Origin: Hymenobacter plasmatis
Lineage (GTDB): Bacteria; Bacteroidota; Bacteroidia; Cytophagales; Hymenobacteraceae
Direction: 5' to 3'
Assembly: GCF_020711255.1 (NCBI RefSeq)
Contig: NZ_JAJFAW010000035.1
Location: forward strand, 1 to 44,660
Length of the DNA stretch: 44,660 nucleotides
Below, in pieces: positions 36,558-44,660 of the stretch. The stretch's first letter is position 1, and every line of letters starts with the position of its first letter. The position numbers and the translations under genes are program-made. The notes below the pieces were generated by a model that had not been told where the DNA came from, searched no databases, and was given only the letters and a program-made list of their open reading frames with translations.

Positions 36558-37427
36558 TTACGCCAGAACCGACGTGCCCGTCAACTGCTCGCTCAGTTTC
36601 CAGAGCTGCCGGGCGTTCTCGGGCGTATTGAAGGGGTGCTGCACGGGCACGGCTTTTTTCTTGGCAAAGTAGCCGCCACTTACGTTCGCCACCTCGGGGG
36701 CCGAGGCCAGAAAAATGCTCGTTTCGGCGCCTTTTTCCACCGAGAGCATAAAAGGGCGGGACATTTGCGTGAGTTTGCCCAGCCACCCGCCGGCGCTGTC
36801 GCCGAAGTTGCTGGCCACGGCGCCGGGGTGCACGGCATTGGTGGTCACGTGGCCGATGCCGTGGGCGCGCAAGCGGCGGGCCATTTCCTGGGTGAACATG
36901 ATGTTGTAGAGCTTGGTGTTAGCGTAGACCCGGGCTGCGCTGTAGTGCTGCGCCGATTGGATGTCTGCCAGGTTGGGCTTGGCAAATTTGTGGGCCAGGG
37001 AGGCCAGATTCACCACGCGGGCGGAGGGGCTGGCCTGCAGCTTCTCGAGCAGCAAGGCCGTGAGCAGGAATGGCCCCAAGTGGTTGGTGGCCAGGCCCAG
37101 CTCGTTGCCATCGACGGAAAGCTGGCGCTCGGCCCCGAAAATCAGCCCGGCGTTGTTCACCAGCACATCCAGCCGGGGGTAACGGGCGTTGAACTCGGCC
37201 GCAGCCCGGCGCACCTGCTCCAGGTCGGCCAAATCGGCCAGCAGCACGTCGACGCGGTCGTGGCCGGCGGCGGCTTTGATTTCCTGTTGCGTGGCCTCGG
37301 CCTTTGCGGCGTTGCGGGCCAGCAGCACCACGTGGGCACCCATGCGGGCCAGCTCGGTGGCCGTTACTTTGCCAATGCCGGAGGTAGCTCCGGTAACGAG
37401 CACAGTTTGATGATGTAGGTCGGGCAT
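36558..37427 (-). CDS. short-chain dehydrogenase, retinol-dehydrogenase-like
   Basis: A 289-aa NADP(H)-dependent oxidoreductase. Motifs: TGATSGIG near 12-19, LLARNAAKA after strand 2 (an arginine favouring NADP), NNAGLIFG near 90-97, catalytic serine in VNLASLAHKF and Y-A-N-T-K as YxxxK. HPGAVASNFG follows, as in the RDH/WWOX-like subgroup. The start at 37427 (MPDLHHQTVLVTG) fits the fold. It probably heads a two-gene unit with the arylamine N-acetyltransferase. Substrate unknown. Confidence 0.91.
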   Translation of the reverse strand: MPDLHHQTVLVTGATSGIGKVTATELARMGAHVVLLARNAAKAEATQQEIKAAAGHDRVDVLLADLADLEQVRRAAAEFNARYPRLDVLVNNAGLIFGAERQLSVDGNELGLATNHLGPFLLTALLLEKLQASPSARVVNLASLAHKFAKPNLADIQSAQHYSAARVYANTKLYNIMFTQEMARRLRAHGIGHVTTNAVHPGAVASNFGDSAGGWLGKLTQMSRPFMLSVEKGAETSIFLASAPEVANVSGGYFAKKKAVPVQHPFNTPENARQLWKLSEQLTGTSVLA

Positions 37428-37520
37428 GAGCGAGTTAAGTTGATGATTAAGGTGTAAGCGCGTAGACGTAACTCGCGGCGCCATACTTGAGTTTAGTAGG
37501 CCCTGGCCAGCACGCATTCC

Positions 37521-38144
37521 ATGAAGACCCTCCTGCTCATCGATATCCAAAACGATTTTGTGCCCGGCGGCCGCCTGGCCGTGCCCGATGGCGACGCCAT
37601 TATTCCGCTCGTCAACGCTTTGCAGCCGCACTTCGACCTAGTGGTGGCCAGCCAGGACTGGCACCCGGCGGGCCACGAGAGCTTTGCCAGCAGCCACGCC
37701 GGCCACGAGCCGTTCAACCAAATTGAGCTGCACGGCCTGCCCCAGACGCTCTGGCCCGACCATTGCGTGCAGGAAACTGCCGGCACCAACCTGCACCCGG
37801 CCCTCGACACCCGGCGCGTCGAGGCTATTTTCCGCAAGGGCATGGCGCCAGAGATTGATTCCTACAGCGCGTTTTACGACAACGGCCGCCGCAAATCCAC
37901 AGGCCTGGCCGAATACCTGCGCGGCCGCAGCGCCACCGATGTGTATCTGGTTGGGCTAGCCGGCGACTTCTGCGTGTACTTTTCGGCGCTCGATGCCCAG
38001 GTCGAAGGCTTTGCCACCCATTTCATCACCGACGCCACCCGGCCCATCAGCACCGAAGGCTTTCAGACGGCTCTCGCCGATATGCAAGCCCGCGGCATCC
38101 GACTCCTGGAAAGCCAGTCCCTTCTGGCCCCAAAGCTTCAATAG
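37521..38144 (+). CDS. pncA: nicotinamidase/pyrazinamidase
   Basis: A 207-aa hydrolase that converts nicotinamide to nicotinate for NAD salvage. The triad is D8 (LLIDIQNDF), K106 (IFRKGMAPEIDSYSAF) and C151 (LAGDFCVYFSALDA). Metal-site residues lie in D46-W-H48 and the following H52; H81 sits in LWPDHCVQ. Length is typical. A small lipoprotein gene follows after 28 nt on the same strand. It is divergent from the SDR gene at 37427. Confidence 0.96.
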   Translation: MKTLLLIDIQNDFVPGGRLAVPDGDAIIPLVNALQPHFDLVVASQDWHPAGHESFASSHAGHEPFNQIELHGLPQTLWPDHCVQETAGTNLHPALDTRRVEAIFRKGMAPEIDSYSAFYDNGRRKSTGLAEYLRGRSATDVYLVGLAGDFCVYFSALDAQVEGFATHFITDATRPISTEGFQTALADMQARGIRLLESQSLLAPKLQ

Positions 38145-38172
38145 CCCTCACCAGCTCTCCTCCCCTGCGCTC

Positions 38173-38496
38173 ATGCTAAAGCCCTTCGCCTTCCTGCTAT
38201 TAACAGCCCTCGCCAGCTGCCAGCAAACGCCGCCCACCACGGTTTCAGCCCAACCCGACGCCACGCAACCGGCCACGCCGCTTTCCCAGGCCGATGCCCG
38301 GGCGGCCGTGGGGCGCTACCTCGAAAGCCAGCCCAATGCCAAGCTCTACGTGCTCGATTCGGCCCGGGTCAACGACAACGAAACCACATGGCAAGTCCTG
38401 GTGCCGCGCACCGACTGGGCCCAGCGGATGCCCAATAGCGCCCGCTTCGAAGTAGACAAAGCCACGGGCACCGTGCGCACCGCGCCGGTGAAATAG
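38173..38496 (+). CDS. small lipoprotein, unknown function
   Basis: A 107-aa protein with a lipoprotein signal peptide and lipobox L-A-S-C16. A short proline/threonine-rich linker leads to a single compact domain (QADARAAVGRYLESQPNAKLYVLDSARVND then TWQVLVPRTDW and FEVDKATGTV), with an alpha-beta pattern like small PepSY- or DUF4878-type envelope domains. I do not claim a family. It lies 28 nt after pncA and may be translated from the same mRNA. Confidence 0.8.
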   Translation: MLKPFAFLLLTALASCQQTPPTTVSAQPDATQPATPLSQADARAAVGRYLESQPNAKLYVLDSARVNDNETTWQVLVPRTDWAQRMPNSARFEVDKATGTVRTAPVK

Positions 38497-38516
38497 CCGC
38501 TCCCGCTACGCTGGGC

Positions 38517-39710
38517 CTACAAATACGAGAGCCACCAGTAGGAATGCCGCTGCTTGAAACCCTGGTACCACCGGCATGGCAAGTAGAGCAGCACCACCAC
38601 CGAGGCCCACACCAGGTATGCCCGCGCCAGGCTCGGCTGATACCCCGCGGGCCAATCCTTTACGGCGGCAAACGAAAAGTTGAAAGGCTTGCCAAAAGCG
38701 AAGGTGGTCCAGACCCAGGCCGCGCCGCTGATGAGCAGCAAGTGCATCAGGTAGTAGAAAAACGGCACCTGCCCAAAGGTACGCAGCACCTGGCTGAGCC
38801 GGTTGGTAGCACTTTCGGCGCCGCTCAGCAAGAGCAGCGCCACCCCCAGCGTGAGGCACAGAAACAGCAGCGACGGCGGGTATTTGGTGACGTTGATAAA
38901 CGACAGCACCGTGTAGGCCAGGCCCCGCGGCTGCACGCTCCAGGGGCTGGGGTCGCCGTACCAATTGGTGGCCCGCAGCGCCACAAACAGCACCAGCAGC
39001 CCCGCCCCTGCCAGGCGCAACAGCTGCTTGCGCTGCGCCAGCGGCCGCCGGAACCACGGCCCAATAAGGTAGCCGGCCAGCATCACGCCCAACCACGGCC
39101 CAAGGGAATACGCCACCAGCAAAGGCGGCAGCTGCGGCACCGGCAGCACAAACGGTGTATTGTGCAGCAGCGCCCACACCGCATTGGCGGAAGTGACCGG
39201 CTGGATGACGGGCAGCAGGTTGTGCCCCGCAATGATGACAAACGCCAGCGCAGCCAACAGCCCGCGCGGCAGCCAGATAAGGCCCGCCAGCACCACCATG
39301 CCCCAGCCAATGGCCCAGATAACCTGCAGCAAGAGCAAATTGTAGCCCCACTGCAGTAGGAAGTTGATAACCACCAGCTCCAGCACCACCAGCCACAGGC
39401 CGCGCGTGAGCAGAAAGCGGCTTACTTGGGCCCGGCTGGGCTGTTTTTGCTGATAGAGAAAGATGCTGGTGCCCGAGAGAAACACAAACGTGGGCGCGCA
39501 GAAATGCGTGACCCAGCGCGTAAAAAACAGCAGCGCCGAAGCGTGGGCCACGTCTTCGGGCCGCACCCTGGTCGGGCTCCAAAGCTCGCGAACGTGGTCG
39601 AGCGCCATGATTATCATCACCAGGCCCCGCACCACATCGATGGCTTGCACGCGGGATGCAACCACCCGGCTCAATGCGGGCGTGGGTGGCAGGATAGTAG
39701 TCTGGAGCAT
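38517..39710 (-). CDS. DUF1624/HGSNAT-like multi-pass membrane protein
   Basis: A 397-aa inner-membrane protein with about ten helices. The start of the domain, RVQAIDVVRGLVMIIMALDHVREL, carries the DRxRG-like and catalytic-type histidine (LDH) pattern of DUF1624 and of heparan-alpha-glucosaminide N-acetyltransferase relatives. THFCAPTFVFLSGTSIFL and a C-terminal GQVPFFYYLMHLLLI block are also typical. It may acetylate envelope glycans; this is inferred from the family. The ATG at 39710 is preferred over one 13 codons upstream; TAACTTGG at 39746-39753 (minus) is a near -7 box. Confidence 0.88.
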   Translation of the reverse strand: MLQTTILPPTPALSRVVASRVQAIDVVRGLVMIIMALDHVRELWSPTRVRPEDVAHASALLFFTRWVTHFCAPTFVFLSGTSIFLYQQKQPSRAQVSRFLLTRGLWLVVLELVVINFLLQWGYNLLLLQVIWAIGWGMVVLAGLIWLPRGLLAALAFVIIAGHNLLPVIQPVTSANAVWALLHNTPFVLPVPQLPPLLVAYSLGPWLGVMLAGYLIGPWFRRPLAQRKQLLRLAGAGLLVLFVALRATNWYGDPSPWSVQPRGLAYTVLSFINVTKYPPSLLFLCLTLGVALLLLSGAESATNRLSQVLRTFGQVPFFYYLMHLLLISGAAWVWTTFAFGKPFNFSFAAVKDWPAGYQPSLARAYLVWASVVVLLYLPCRWYQGFKQRHSYWWLSYL

Positions 39711-39909
39711 AGGCGAAGGGCCCGAGGAATGGGTGGGAAGGGATGCCAAGTTAGAAATCTGCGGCCCAAATACTTGTCGCCTTTAGCAAAATATATTAGC
39801 AAACTTCGCTGCCACCTGGGCGCGCACGCCAGTTGCTTCAACTCCCCCAGAATCCTTGCCTGCTCCTGCTTTCGCGCCACCAGCGTCGGGCGGAACTCCC
39901 GCGGTGGCT

Positions 39910-41034
39910 TTAGCGGGCCACCGTGCGCATCACTGGCTGGTAATGGCCGCTCCGGAGCTGCACAAAGTAGATGCTGGCCGCCAGGCCGCCCCGCTTGTAA
40001 ACCACCTCGTGGTGGCCGGCCCGCAAGCGGCCTTGCTGCAGCACGGCCACTTGTTGGCCCAGGGCATTCAGCAGCCTGATTTCTACCTCATCATCGCCGG
40101 GCAGCGAGAACTCGACCCGGGCGTTTTCTTCAAAGGGCGTCGGGTAAACGGCCAGTAGCCGCGGCTCGGCGCTCAGGCCGGGCCGGAGGGTAAAGGAATC
40201 GACCAAGTGCCCGGTGCGGGTGTAGAAACGCACGCAGAGGCTGTCGGGGCCGGCGTCGAACAGTTGCGCGCCGTAGTCGGCATTGTAGCGCACCATGCTG
40301 CCGCCGATGGCATTGGTCACGCCGTAGATGCTTCGCCCGCCCAGCCCATTGACGCAATACGTGAGGCCGCCCACCACCAGGCGCTCGTAATGATGGTCGT
40401 GCCCGGCCAGCACCAGCGAGGCACCCCACTCCTGAAATGGCCAGCGCATGCCCAGGTTACTGCCGTGCGAGCCCGACGAATACGGCGGCTCGTGGAAGTA
40501 CACCACCTTCCACGGAGCCCTAGAGGCCGCCAGCTCCGCCTTGAGCCACAGGGCCTGCCTGGAGGTGCTGCTGGTGCCGTCGACCTCAGTGGACTCGCTG
40601 TTCAGCACAAAGAACTGCACCTGGCCGCGCACAAAGCTGTAGAACCGCTCATTGCCGGGCAGGGTAAAATAATCGGTGTAGGGCACCCCGCCGCCGGCGC
40701 TGGTGTCGTGGTTGCCCAGCGCCGGAAAAAACCGGTTGGTGGGCGACCCGCTCCCATACGCCCCCTTGTAAGCGCCGATGAACTCGTGGTAATACTGCCC
40801 GATATTGGCATCGATGGTGCTGGCGGCGCCCTGGTCGTAGTTGTTGTCGCCCAGGGTGATGATGAACTCGGGGTTCCAGCTTTTTACTAGCCGGGCCACG
40901 TCGGCCTCCAACGTACTGGCGTAGCCGTAGTCGCCTATGGCGGCAAAGTGCTGGGCTTCGGCAGCCTGGGCTAAAGCCAAAGCGCATACCGCACCGAGTA
41001 CAAAAGCCCTTTGAATTAGACGTAAAAACGGCAT
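39910..41034 (-). CDS. secreted metallophosphatase with T9SS sorting domain
   Basis: A 374-aa secreted phosphoesterase. A signal peptide (1-27, ending AAEAQ) precedes a purple-acid-phosphatase/TartrateRAP-like calcineurin fold with metal motifs IGDYG, LGDNNYD, GNHD, YFHEPPYSS and GHDHHYE. The last 80 residues are a type A T9SS C-terminal domain (YPTPFEENARVEFSL, IRLLNALGQQVAVL, LAASIYFVQLRSG), which routes it across the outer membrane to the cell surface or medium. It likely scavenges phosphate from organic phosphates. No T9SS machinery genes are in the window. Confidence 0.94.
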   Translation of the reverse strand: MPFLRLIQRAFVLGAVCALALAQAAEAQHFAAIGDYGYASTLEADVARLVKSWNPEFIITLGDNNYDQGAASTIDANIGQYYHEFIGAYKGAYGSGSPTNRFFPALGNHDTSAGGGVPYTDYFTLPGNERFYSFVRGQVQFFVLNSESTEVDGTSSTSRQALWLKAELAASRAPWKVVYFHEPPYSSGSHGSNLGMRWPFQEWGASLVLAGHDHHYERLVVGGLTYCVNGLGGRSIYGVTNAIGGSMVRYNADYGAQLFDAGPDSLCVRFYTRTGHLVDSFTLRPGLSAEPRLLAVYPTPFEENARVEFSLPGDDEVEIRLLNALGQQVAVLQQGRLRAGHHEVVYKRGGLAASIYFVQLRSGHYQPVMRTVAR

Positions 41035-41345
41035 CTCAATAGCAGAAAGGTCAGTTGGGCCAAACTTTCGGCTCTACTTTTTAGTGCCGATTCGGATAAG
41101 ATTCCTGTCTGCAGTTTGCGCTTTATTAGATTGGTAGAGCCAGGCAAACTTGTCTTAAAATGGCTTCGCCAGTAGCCACCGCGGCTGCTAGTGCCGCAAT
41201 TAGGACCTGCAGTGCCAGGGCCTTCCGCATCTTAGGCCCCCCTCTGGCCCTGCCCTGGCGACCGCACCACCGTTAACCTTTCCTACCCGTGCGAGGTAAA
41301 CTCACTTCATCGGAAAGTGGGCCACCGGCCTGCGCAGCACTTAGC
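41035..41345. other. intergenic region between divergent genes
   Basis: A 311-nt gap. A one-mismatch -7 box AAAGTTTG lies near 41062 on the minus strand, before the phosphatase gene. A 34-codon hydrophobic frame (minus, 41126-41230) is the only small open frame of note. No stem-loops or RNA motifs were recognised. Confidence 0.5.
41126..41230 (-). CDS. possible small hydrophobic peptide
   Basis: A 34-residue frame beginning MRKALALQVLIAALAAAV and ending with a short amphipathic tail. It could be a single-helix membrane peptide, but no conservation can be seen from one sequence and no promoter or start signal supports it. It could equally be chance in GC-rich DNA. Confidence 0.15.
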   Translation of the reverse strand: MRKALALQVLIAALAAAVATGEAILRQVCLALPI

Positions 41346-42446
41346 ATGAAAGAAGAGTTTGCTCATTTTTTGACCCATTTCCCTGGCTTTGTGGCCACCC
41401 TGGGCATATTGCTACTGGGCGTGGTAATTGGGTTGGTGGCCAGGCTTGTGATATCGACGGTACTCCAGACCTACAACCGACGCGCTAACTCGGAGCTCAT
41501 TACGTCAATCAGGCGGCACCTGCGCCCGGCCAGCGGCTGGTTTTTTCCGGCCCTGGCGGTGTCGTTGCTCCTGCCGCTGGTGCAGCTGCCGCCTCAGCCG
41601 TTCGAAGTGCTGCGCCGCCTGGTCGAGATGGCCCTGATTACCACCTTCGCCTGGGGCCTCGTCAAGTTAACGGATGTGGTGGAGGACGAGGTGCTGCGCC
41701 GCTATGAGCTTAACACCACCGACAACCTGCGGGTCCGCAAGCTTTTCACCCAGCTCCAGTTCATCAAGAAGCTGGTCATGTCGCTTATCGTATTCGTGGC
41801 CGTGGGGCTGGTTTTGATGAGCTTCGAGACGGTCCGCCGCCTCGGCACCGGCCTACTCACCTCGGCCGGCATTGCCAGCGTTATTGTGGGCTTTGCGGCG
41901 CAGCGCTCCATTAGCAACCTGCTGGCGGGCTTTCAGATAGCCTTCACCCAGCCCATCCGCATCGATGACGTGCTGGTGGTAGAAGGCGAGTGGGGCCGGG
42001 TCGAGGAAATCACCTTTACCTACGTCGTGCTCAACATCTGGGACGAACGCCGCCTGGTGCTGCCGCTCAATTATTTCATCGAAAAGCCTTTCCAGAACTG
42101 GACCCGCAACAGCAGCCAGATACTCGGCACGGTGCTGCTGCAAACCGACTACACCGTACCCGTCGAGGCTGTACGCTCCGAGCTGCAGCGCATCGTAGCC
42201 GCCAGCCCCCTCTGGGACCGGCGCGTGTGCGTACTCCACGTCACCGACTCCAAGGAACGCACCATGGAGCTGCGTGCCCTAGTAAGTGCCGCCAACGCGA
42301 GCGACGTGTGGGAGTTGCGCTGCACCGTTCGCGAGCAGCTGGTGGGCTTTCTGCAGCGGGAGTTTCCCGGGAGCCTGCCCCATACCCGCGCCGTGGTGGA
42401 GGGGCCCGCGCCGGTGCTCAAGCCTTACCTGGGCACGCCGGCTTAG
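41346..42446 (+). CDS. MscS-family mechanosensitive channel
   Basis: A 366-aa inner-membrane channel that opens under membrane tension to release solutes during osmotic downshift. Helices lie at about 13-35, 65-85, 95-115 and 140-160, with the pore helix GLLTSAGIASVIVGFAAQRSI at about 177-197. The beta domain follows with ISNLLAGFQIAFTQPIRIDD and the family's VEEITFTYVVLNIWDERRLVLPLNYF. The ATG at 41346 (MKEEFAHFL) is preferred over a GTG at 41289. It is longer than E. coli MscS by about 80 residues, as usual for this subgroup. No terminator is evident downstream. Confidence 0.93.
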   Translation: MKEEFAHFLTHFPGFVATLGILLLGVVIGLVARLVISTVLQTYNRRANSELITSIRRHLRPASGWFFPALAVSLLLPLVQLPPQPFEVLRRLVEMALITTFAWGLVKLTDVVEDEVLRRYELNTTDNLRVRKLFTQLQFIKKLVMSLIVFVAVGLVLMSFETVRRLGTGLLTSAGIASVIVGFAAQRSISNLLAGFQIAFTQPIRIDDVLVVEGEWGRVEEITFTYVVLNIWDERRLVLPLNYFIEKPFQNWTRNSSQILGTVLLQTDYTVPVEAVRSELQRIVAASPLWDRRVCVLHVTDSKERTMELRALVSAANASDVWELRCTVREQLVGFLQREFPGSLPHTRAVVEGPAPVLKPYLGTPA

Positions 42447-42993
42447 GAGGAGAACCAACTGCGCCAAAGTTAGTACAATTTGGGCATCACCTAATTGTTG
42501 TTTAGCAATTACAGATGGCTGCGTTAAATCATATGCTAACCCAACTTTCAAAAGATAATCATCATTTTAAATAATAGTGCATCAATATACGCAAGACTTA
42601 TTTCGAAAGCACAAACCCAAACAATTAACCAAAACAGCAATAACACAGCAATAACACAGCAATAACACAGCAATAACAATATTCACATTTCCGAACTCGT
42701 AGCAAGAAGCTAAGATATACTGAAGTCCAGCTTAATTTGCCCGTAAAGTTGAATATCATGCTCACTTTGGGGAGAGTTTCCTTATACATTTTATTTACAC
42801 AATATTTTTTAACAGTTCCTAGCTTAAATTATGAATTTAATACTTAATCAATAACGAATTTTAATGGTTGTGTTAAAGCGGAGAATAAGCTCATCACGCA
42901 GTAAATAAAGTGTAAAAAACAGCATTAATGCTGTTAATTCACGTATCATCCGAAAGGTAATTTGCATGCAGTTAGCCATTTAACTTCAGCTAT
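42447..42993. other. AT-rich 547-nt intergenic region before the glycosyltransferase
   Basis: Composition drops sharply to AT-rich just after the MscS gene. It contains four exact tandem copies of an 11-mer (42634-42677), a perfect 18-bp palindrome AACAGCATTAATGCTGTT at 42918-42935 and TAATTTG at 42958-42964, a possible weak -7 box. No gene was recognised. Confidence 0.65.
42634..42677. repeat. tandem repeat, 4 x ACAGCAATAAC
   Basis: The 11-base unit ACAGCAATAAC occurs four times with no mismatch and no spacer. There is no unique spacer sequence, so it is not a CRISPR. Such an array upstream of a surface-glycan gene could vary in copy number. Confidence 0.9.
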
Positions 42994-44319
42994 ATGCTAT
43001 ATCCAAAGCGCCTCCAAATTGCCTTTCTTACATCAACCAATCCGAAAGACCGACGTTCTTGGTCAGGGCTTCACTATATGCTTGGACAAGCATTAGAGAA
43101 ACATGTTGGCGACGTAGAATATTTGGGCCCGGTATCAATGCGGTACTTGTTCTCCTTTGGCGATTTGGCAAATAAAGTCATTAGTTGGCTAAGCGGTGGC
43201 AAGCGTTACCATTACAGTATCAGTGTGCTAACTGCACGCATTTACGCGGCTGTTTTCAAGGCGAAGCTGCGTGGCAAACACTTCGATTTTATTTTTGCCC
43301 CAGCTTCATACACAGAAGTTGCTTTTCTGCGCACCGACATTCCAATTGTGCAATGTGGTGACTCCACTATTACGCAACTTATCGACTATTATTCGGGCCT
43401 ATCAAATTTACTTGAGATATCTAAGAAAGAGCTAACATATGTAGAGCAACTTGCCATTAATAAGTCCAGTCTCCTCGTGTATTCATCAAAATGGGCAGCT
43501 GAATCGGCTATCCATGACTTCGGTGCTTCAATGGAAAATGTGGTAGTACTCCCTTTTGGAGCCAATCTGCCCACGGTACTACCCAGAGAAGTGGTATTGA
43601 AGCATCAGAAAGGCACCGTTTGCAACCTGCTTTTTGTGGGCGTGGATTGGGAACGCAAAGGCGGAGAAATCGCATTCGAGACCTTGGTCGAACTAAATGA
43701 ATCAGGTGTAGATGCGCGGCTAACAATATGCGGTACTGCGCCCCCAGTCGGCTTTAAGCATGAGAAACTAACAGTAATTCCATTTCTTGACAAGAATGAT
43801 ACAAAGCAGCTCGCGCAGTTAACACAGCTATACCTAGATGCAGATTTTTTCCTGCTCCCAACCCGAGCAGAATGTGCAGCAATTGCTTTCTGCGAAGCAA
43901 GTGCTTTTGGAGTACCATCTTTTACCACCGATACCGGCGGCATTGCTGATTTCGTGGAAGATGACGTAAATGGCTATCGGCTGAGTTTAGCAGCACGTGG
44001 CAGCGACTTCGCTCTAGCAATCAACCGAGTATTTGAAAATCAAGAGGTGTATAATCGGTTGCGCATTTCCTCGCGTCAGCTTTTCGAACAGCGACTTAAC
44101 TGGGACGTTTGGGGTAAAGAGATGAAGCTGATACTTGAAAGCCATTTTCGGCCTCATTTGCGCAATTCACGGTTTAGAGCTCACCCTAGTTCCGTGTCGC
44201 GTGTGAGAGCGAAGATTAAAGAAAAAATGTACAAACAGCAAACTATTAGCGGTTTTGAAAGGCGTGTAAAGAACCATACCTGTCCTCCGGATAAGTGCGG
44301 AATTTCAAGAAACCGATAG
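42994..44319 (+). CDS. family 4-type glycosyltransferase
   Basis: A 441-aa GT-B glycosyltransferase. The donor-binding half shows LLFVGVDWERKGGEIAFETLV at about 211-231, LTICGTAPP, then FFLLPTRAECAAIAFCEASAFGVPSFT with the conserved E-x7-E pattern and DTGGIADFVEDDVNGY. The acceptor half lies in residues 1-190. Members add sugars to capsule, lipid or protein glycans using nucleotide sugars. Codon use is AT-rich compared with every gene to the left, so it is a candidate for horizontal transfer or the edge of a polysaccharide locus. The C-terminal 60 residues are basic and unique. No neighbours identify the glycan. Confidence 0.9.
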   Translation: MLYPKRLQIAFLTSTNPKDRRSWSGLHYMLGQALEKHVGDVEYLGPVSMRYLFSFGDLANKVISWLSGGKRYHYSISVLTARIYAAVFKAKLRGKHFDFIFAPASYTEVAFLRTDIPIVQCGDSTITQLIDYYSGLSNLLEISKKELTYVEQLAINKSSLLVYSSKWAAESAIHDFGASMENVVVLPFGANLPTVLPREVVLKHQKGTVCNLLFVGVDWERKGGEIAFETLVELNESGVDARLTICGTAPPVGFKHEKLTVIPFLDKNDTKQLAQLTQLYLDADFFLLPTRAECAAIAFCEASAFGVPSFTTDTGGIADFVEDDVNGYRLSLAARGSDFALAINRVFENQEVYNRLRISSRQLFEQRLNWDVWGKEMKLILESHFRPHLRNSRFRAHPSSVSRVRAKIKEKMYKQQTISGFERRVKNHTCPPDKCGISRNR

Positions 44320-44383
44320 GCCTTTCAAGCCTTAAATGCATTGATGAGCTTGACTTGAGGTTTTTTATGTGAGCGACTAGACT

Positions 44384-44413
44384 AATTTATAATCTATATA
44401 TATATTATAAATT
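44384..44413. other. AT-only inverted repeat
   Basis: AATTTATAAT at 44384-44393 pairs perfectly with 44404-44413 around ten mostly A/T bases. It sits 64 nt after the glycosyltransferase stop in a 265-nt AT-rich stretch (44320-44584) where no gene was seen. It may form a weak cruciform. Confidence 0.6.
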
Positions 44414-44584
44414 ATTTAGATTGGCTTACTGCCTATGCCAGATAATTCTTGCAATAAGTAATGTGATTGGCCCTAAATCCAGACCGATTTAAAAGGTCGA
44501 ACAGCATTCATCATTAGATAATATATATAAATTGGTTACAGTATTATATTATAGATTCTATTTACAATCACCTCCCCCAGCCCT

Positions 44585-44660
44585 AGACGGTGTTATGAAC
44601 TTGTGAGCGAAATTAGCGGGTATGGAAGTTACCCGCCGCGCCTATCCCAGCGACGTCACC
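44585..44660 (+). mobile_element. left end of an IS5-like insertion sequence (truncated by window)
   Basis: The boundary near 44585 is marked by GACGGTGTTATGAAC, which resembles IS5-group terminal inverted repeats, and by a jump from AT-rich to GC-rich DNA. The transposase starts about 37 nt inside, as in compact IS elements. The exact end and the target duplication (a CTAG precedes) need the missing right end. Confidence 0.65.
44622..44660 (+). CDS. IS5-family transposase, N-terminus only
   Basis: The 13 codons present read MEVTRRAYPSDVT. A basic start followed by YPSD-[VL]-T is the hallmark of the N-terminal domain of IS5/IS4-type transposases (usually continuing D-x-x-W). The rest lies beyond the right edge. 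The call rests on this short signature alone. Confidence 0.7.
   Translation, partial: MEVTRRAYPSDVT

Noticed and set aside
42634..42677. Tandem array considered as a CRISPR
   Set aside because: Units are 11 bp, contiguous and without unique spacers; no cas genes.

Overview
The window looks like chromosome of a GC-rich Bacteroidota, most likely a Hymenobacter-type member of the Cytophagales. This is inference from: TAnnTTTG promoter boxes with no Shine-Dalgarno sites, a C-terminal type IX secretion (T9SS) sorting domain, a one-chain E1 alpha/beta 2-oxoacid dehydrogenase, many lipoproteins, and families typical of that group (UMF1-type MFS, DUF1573, AMP nucleosidase beside an orphan HsdR-N protein). 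From about 1 to 42446 it reads as ordinary core chromosome. From about 42450 to the right edge the DNA becomes clearly AT-richer, holds one glycosyltransferase, and ends inside an IS5-like insertion sequence.

Layout. 1-800: possible start of a gene leaving the left edge, RNase P RNA with its own promoter and a 25-bp terminator stem, then a long palindromic repeat. 802-2555 (-): PQQ-type sugar dehydrogenase and cytochrome c, a likely periplasmic electron-transfer pair. 2852-4015 (+): NtrC-like response regulator without a DNA-binding domain. 4239-8397: LuxE-like acyl-protein synthetase, a lipoprotein, and the fused branched-chain-type E1. 8645-13452 (+): DUF1573 protein, VOC-fold protein, alanine dehydrogenase, LTA-synthase-like sulfatase-fold membrane enzyme. 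13656-14540: coiled-coil membrane protein. 14914-23762 (+): OmpR-type regulator, histidine kinase, then adaptor, RND pump and TolC-like channel of a tripartite efflux system; the kinase-to-adaptor gap is 693 nt. 24016-28468: small hypothetical, HsdR-N nuclease-fold protein, AMP nucleosidase, YtcJ-like amidohydrolase lipoprotein, DinB protein. 28521-34103: UMF1 transporter, tRNA-Ser(GGA), type I asparaginase, malate:quinone oxidoreductase, SDR. 34236-42446: GNAT, secreted hypothetical, arylamine N-acetyltransferase, SDR, nicotinamidase, small lipoprotein, DUF1624-like membrane protein, T9SS-exported metallophosphatase, MscS channel. 42994-44319: glycosyltransferase; 44585-44660: truncated IS.

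The main structure not explained by genes is a family of long inverted repeats (two sequence classes, six paired copies plus one half copy). They lie mostly 8-32 nt from stop codons, often between convergent genes, and one sits inside the efflux operon. A short motif (AGCTCAA / TTGAGCT) also recurs in intergenic DNA. I found no CRISPR array, prophage, toxin-antitoxin pair or recognisable defence cluster, and no clearly new multi-gene system. The best leads are the repeat family, the HTH-less NtrC-like regulator with an altered GAFTGA loop, and the long leader of the efflux operon.
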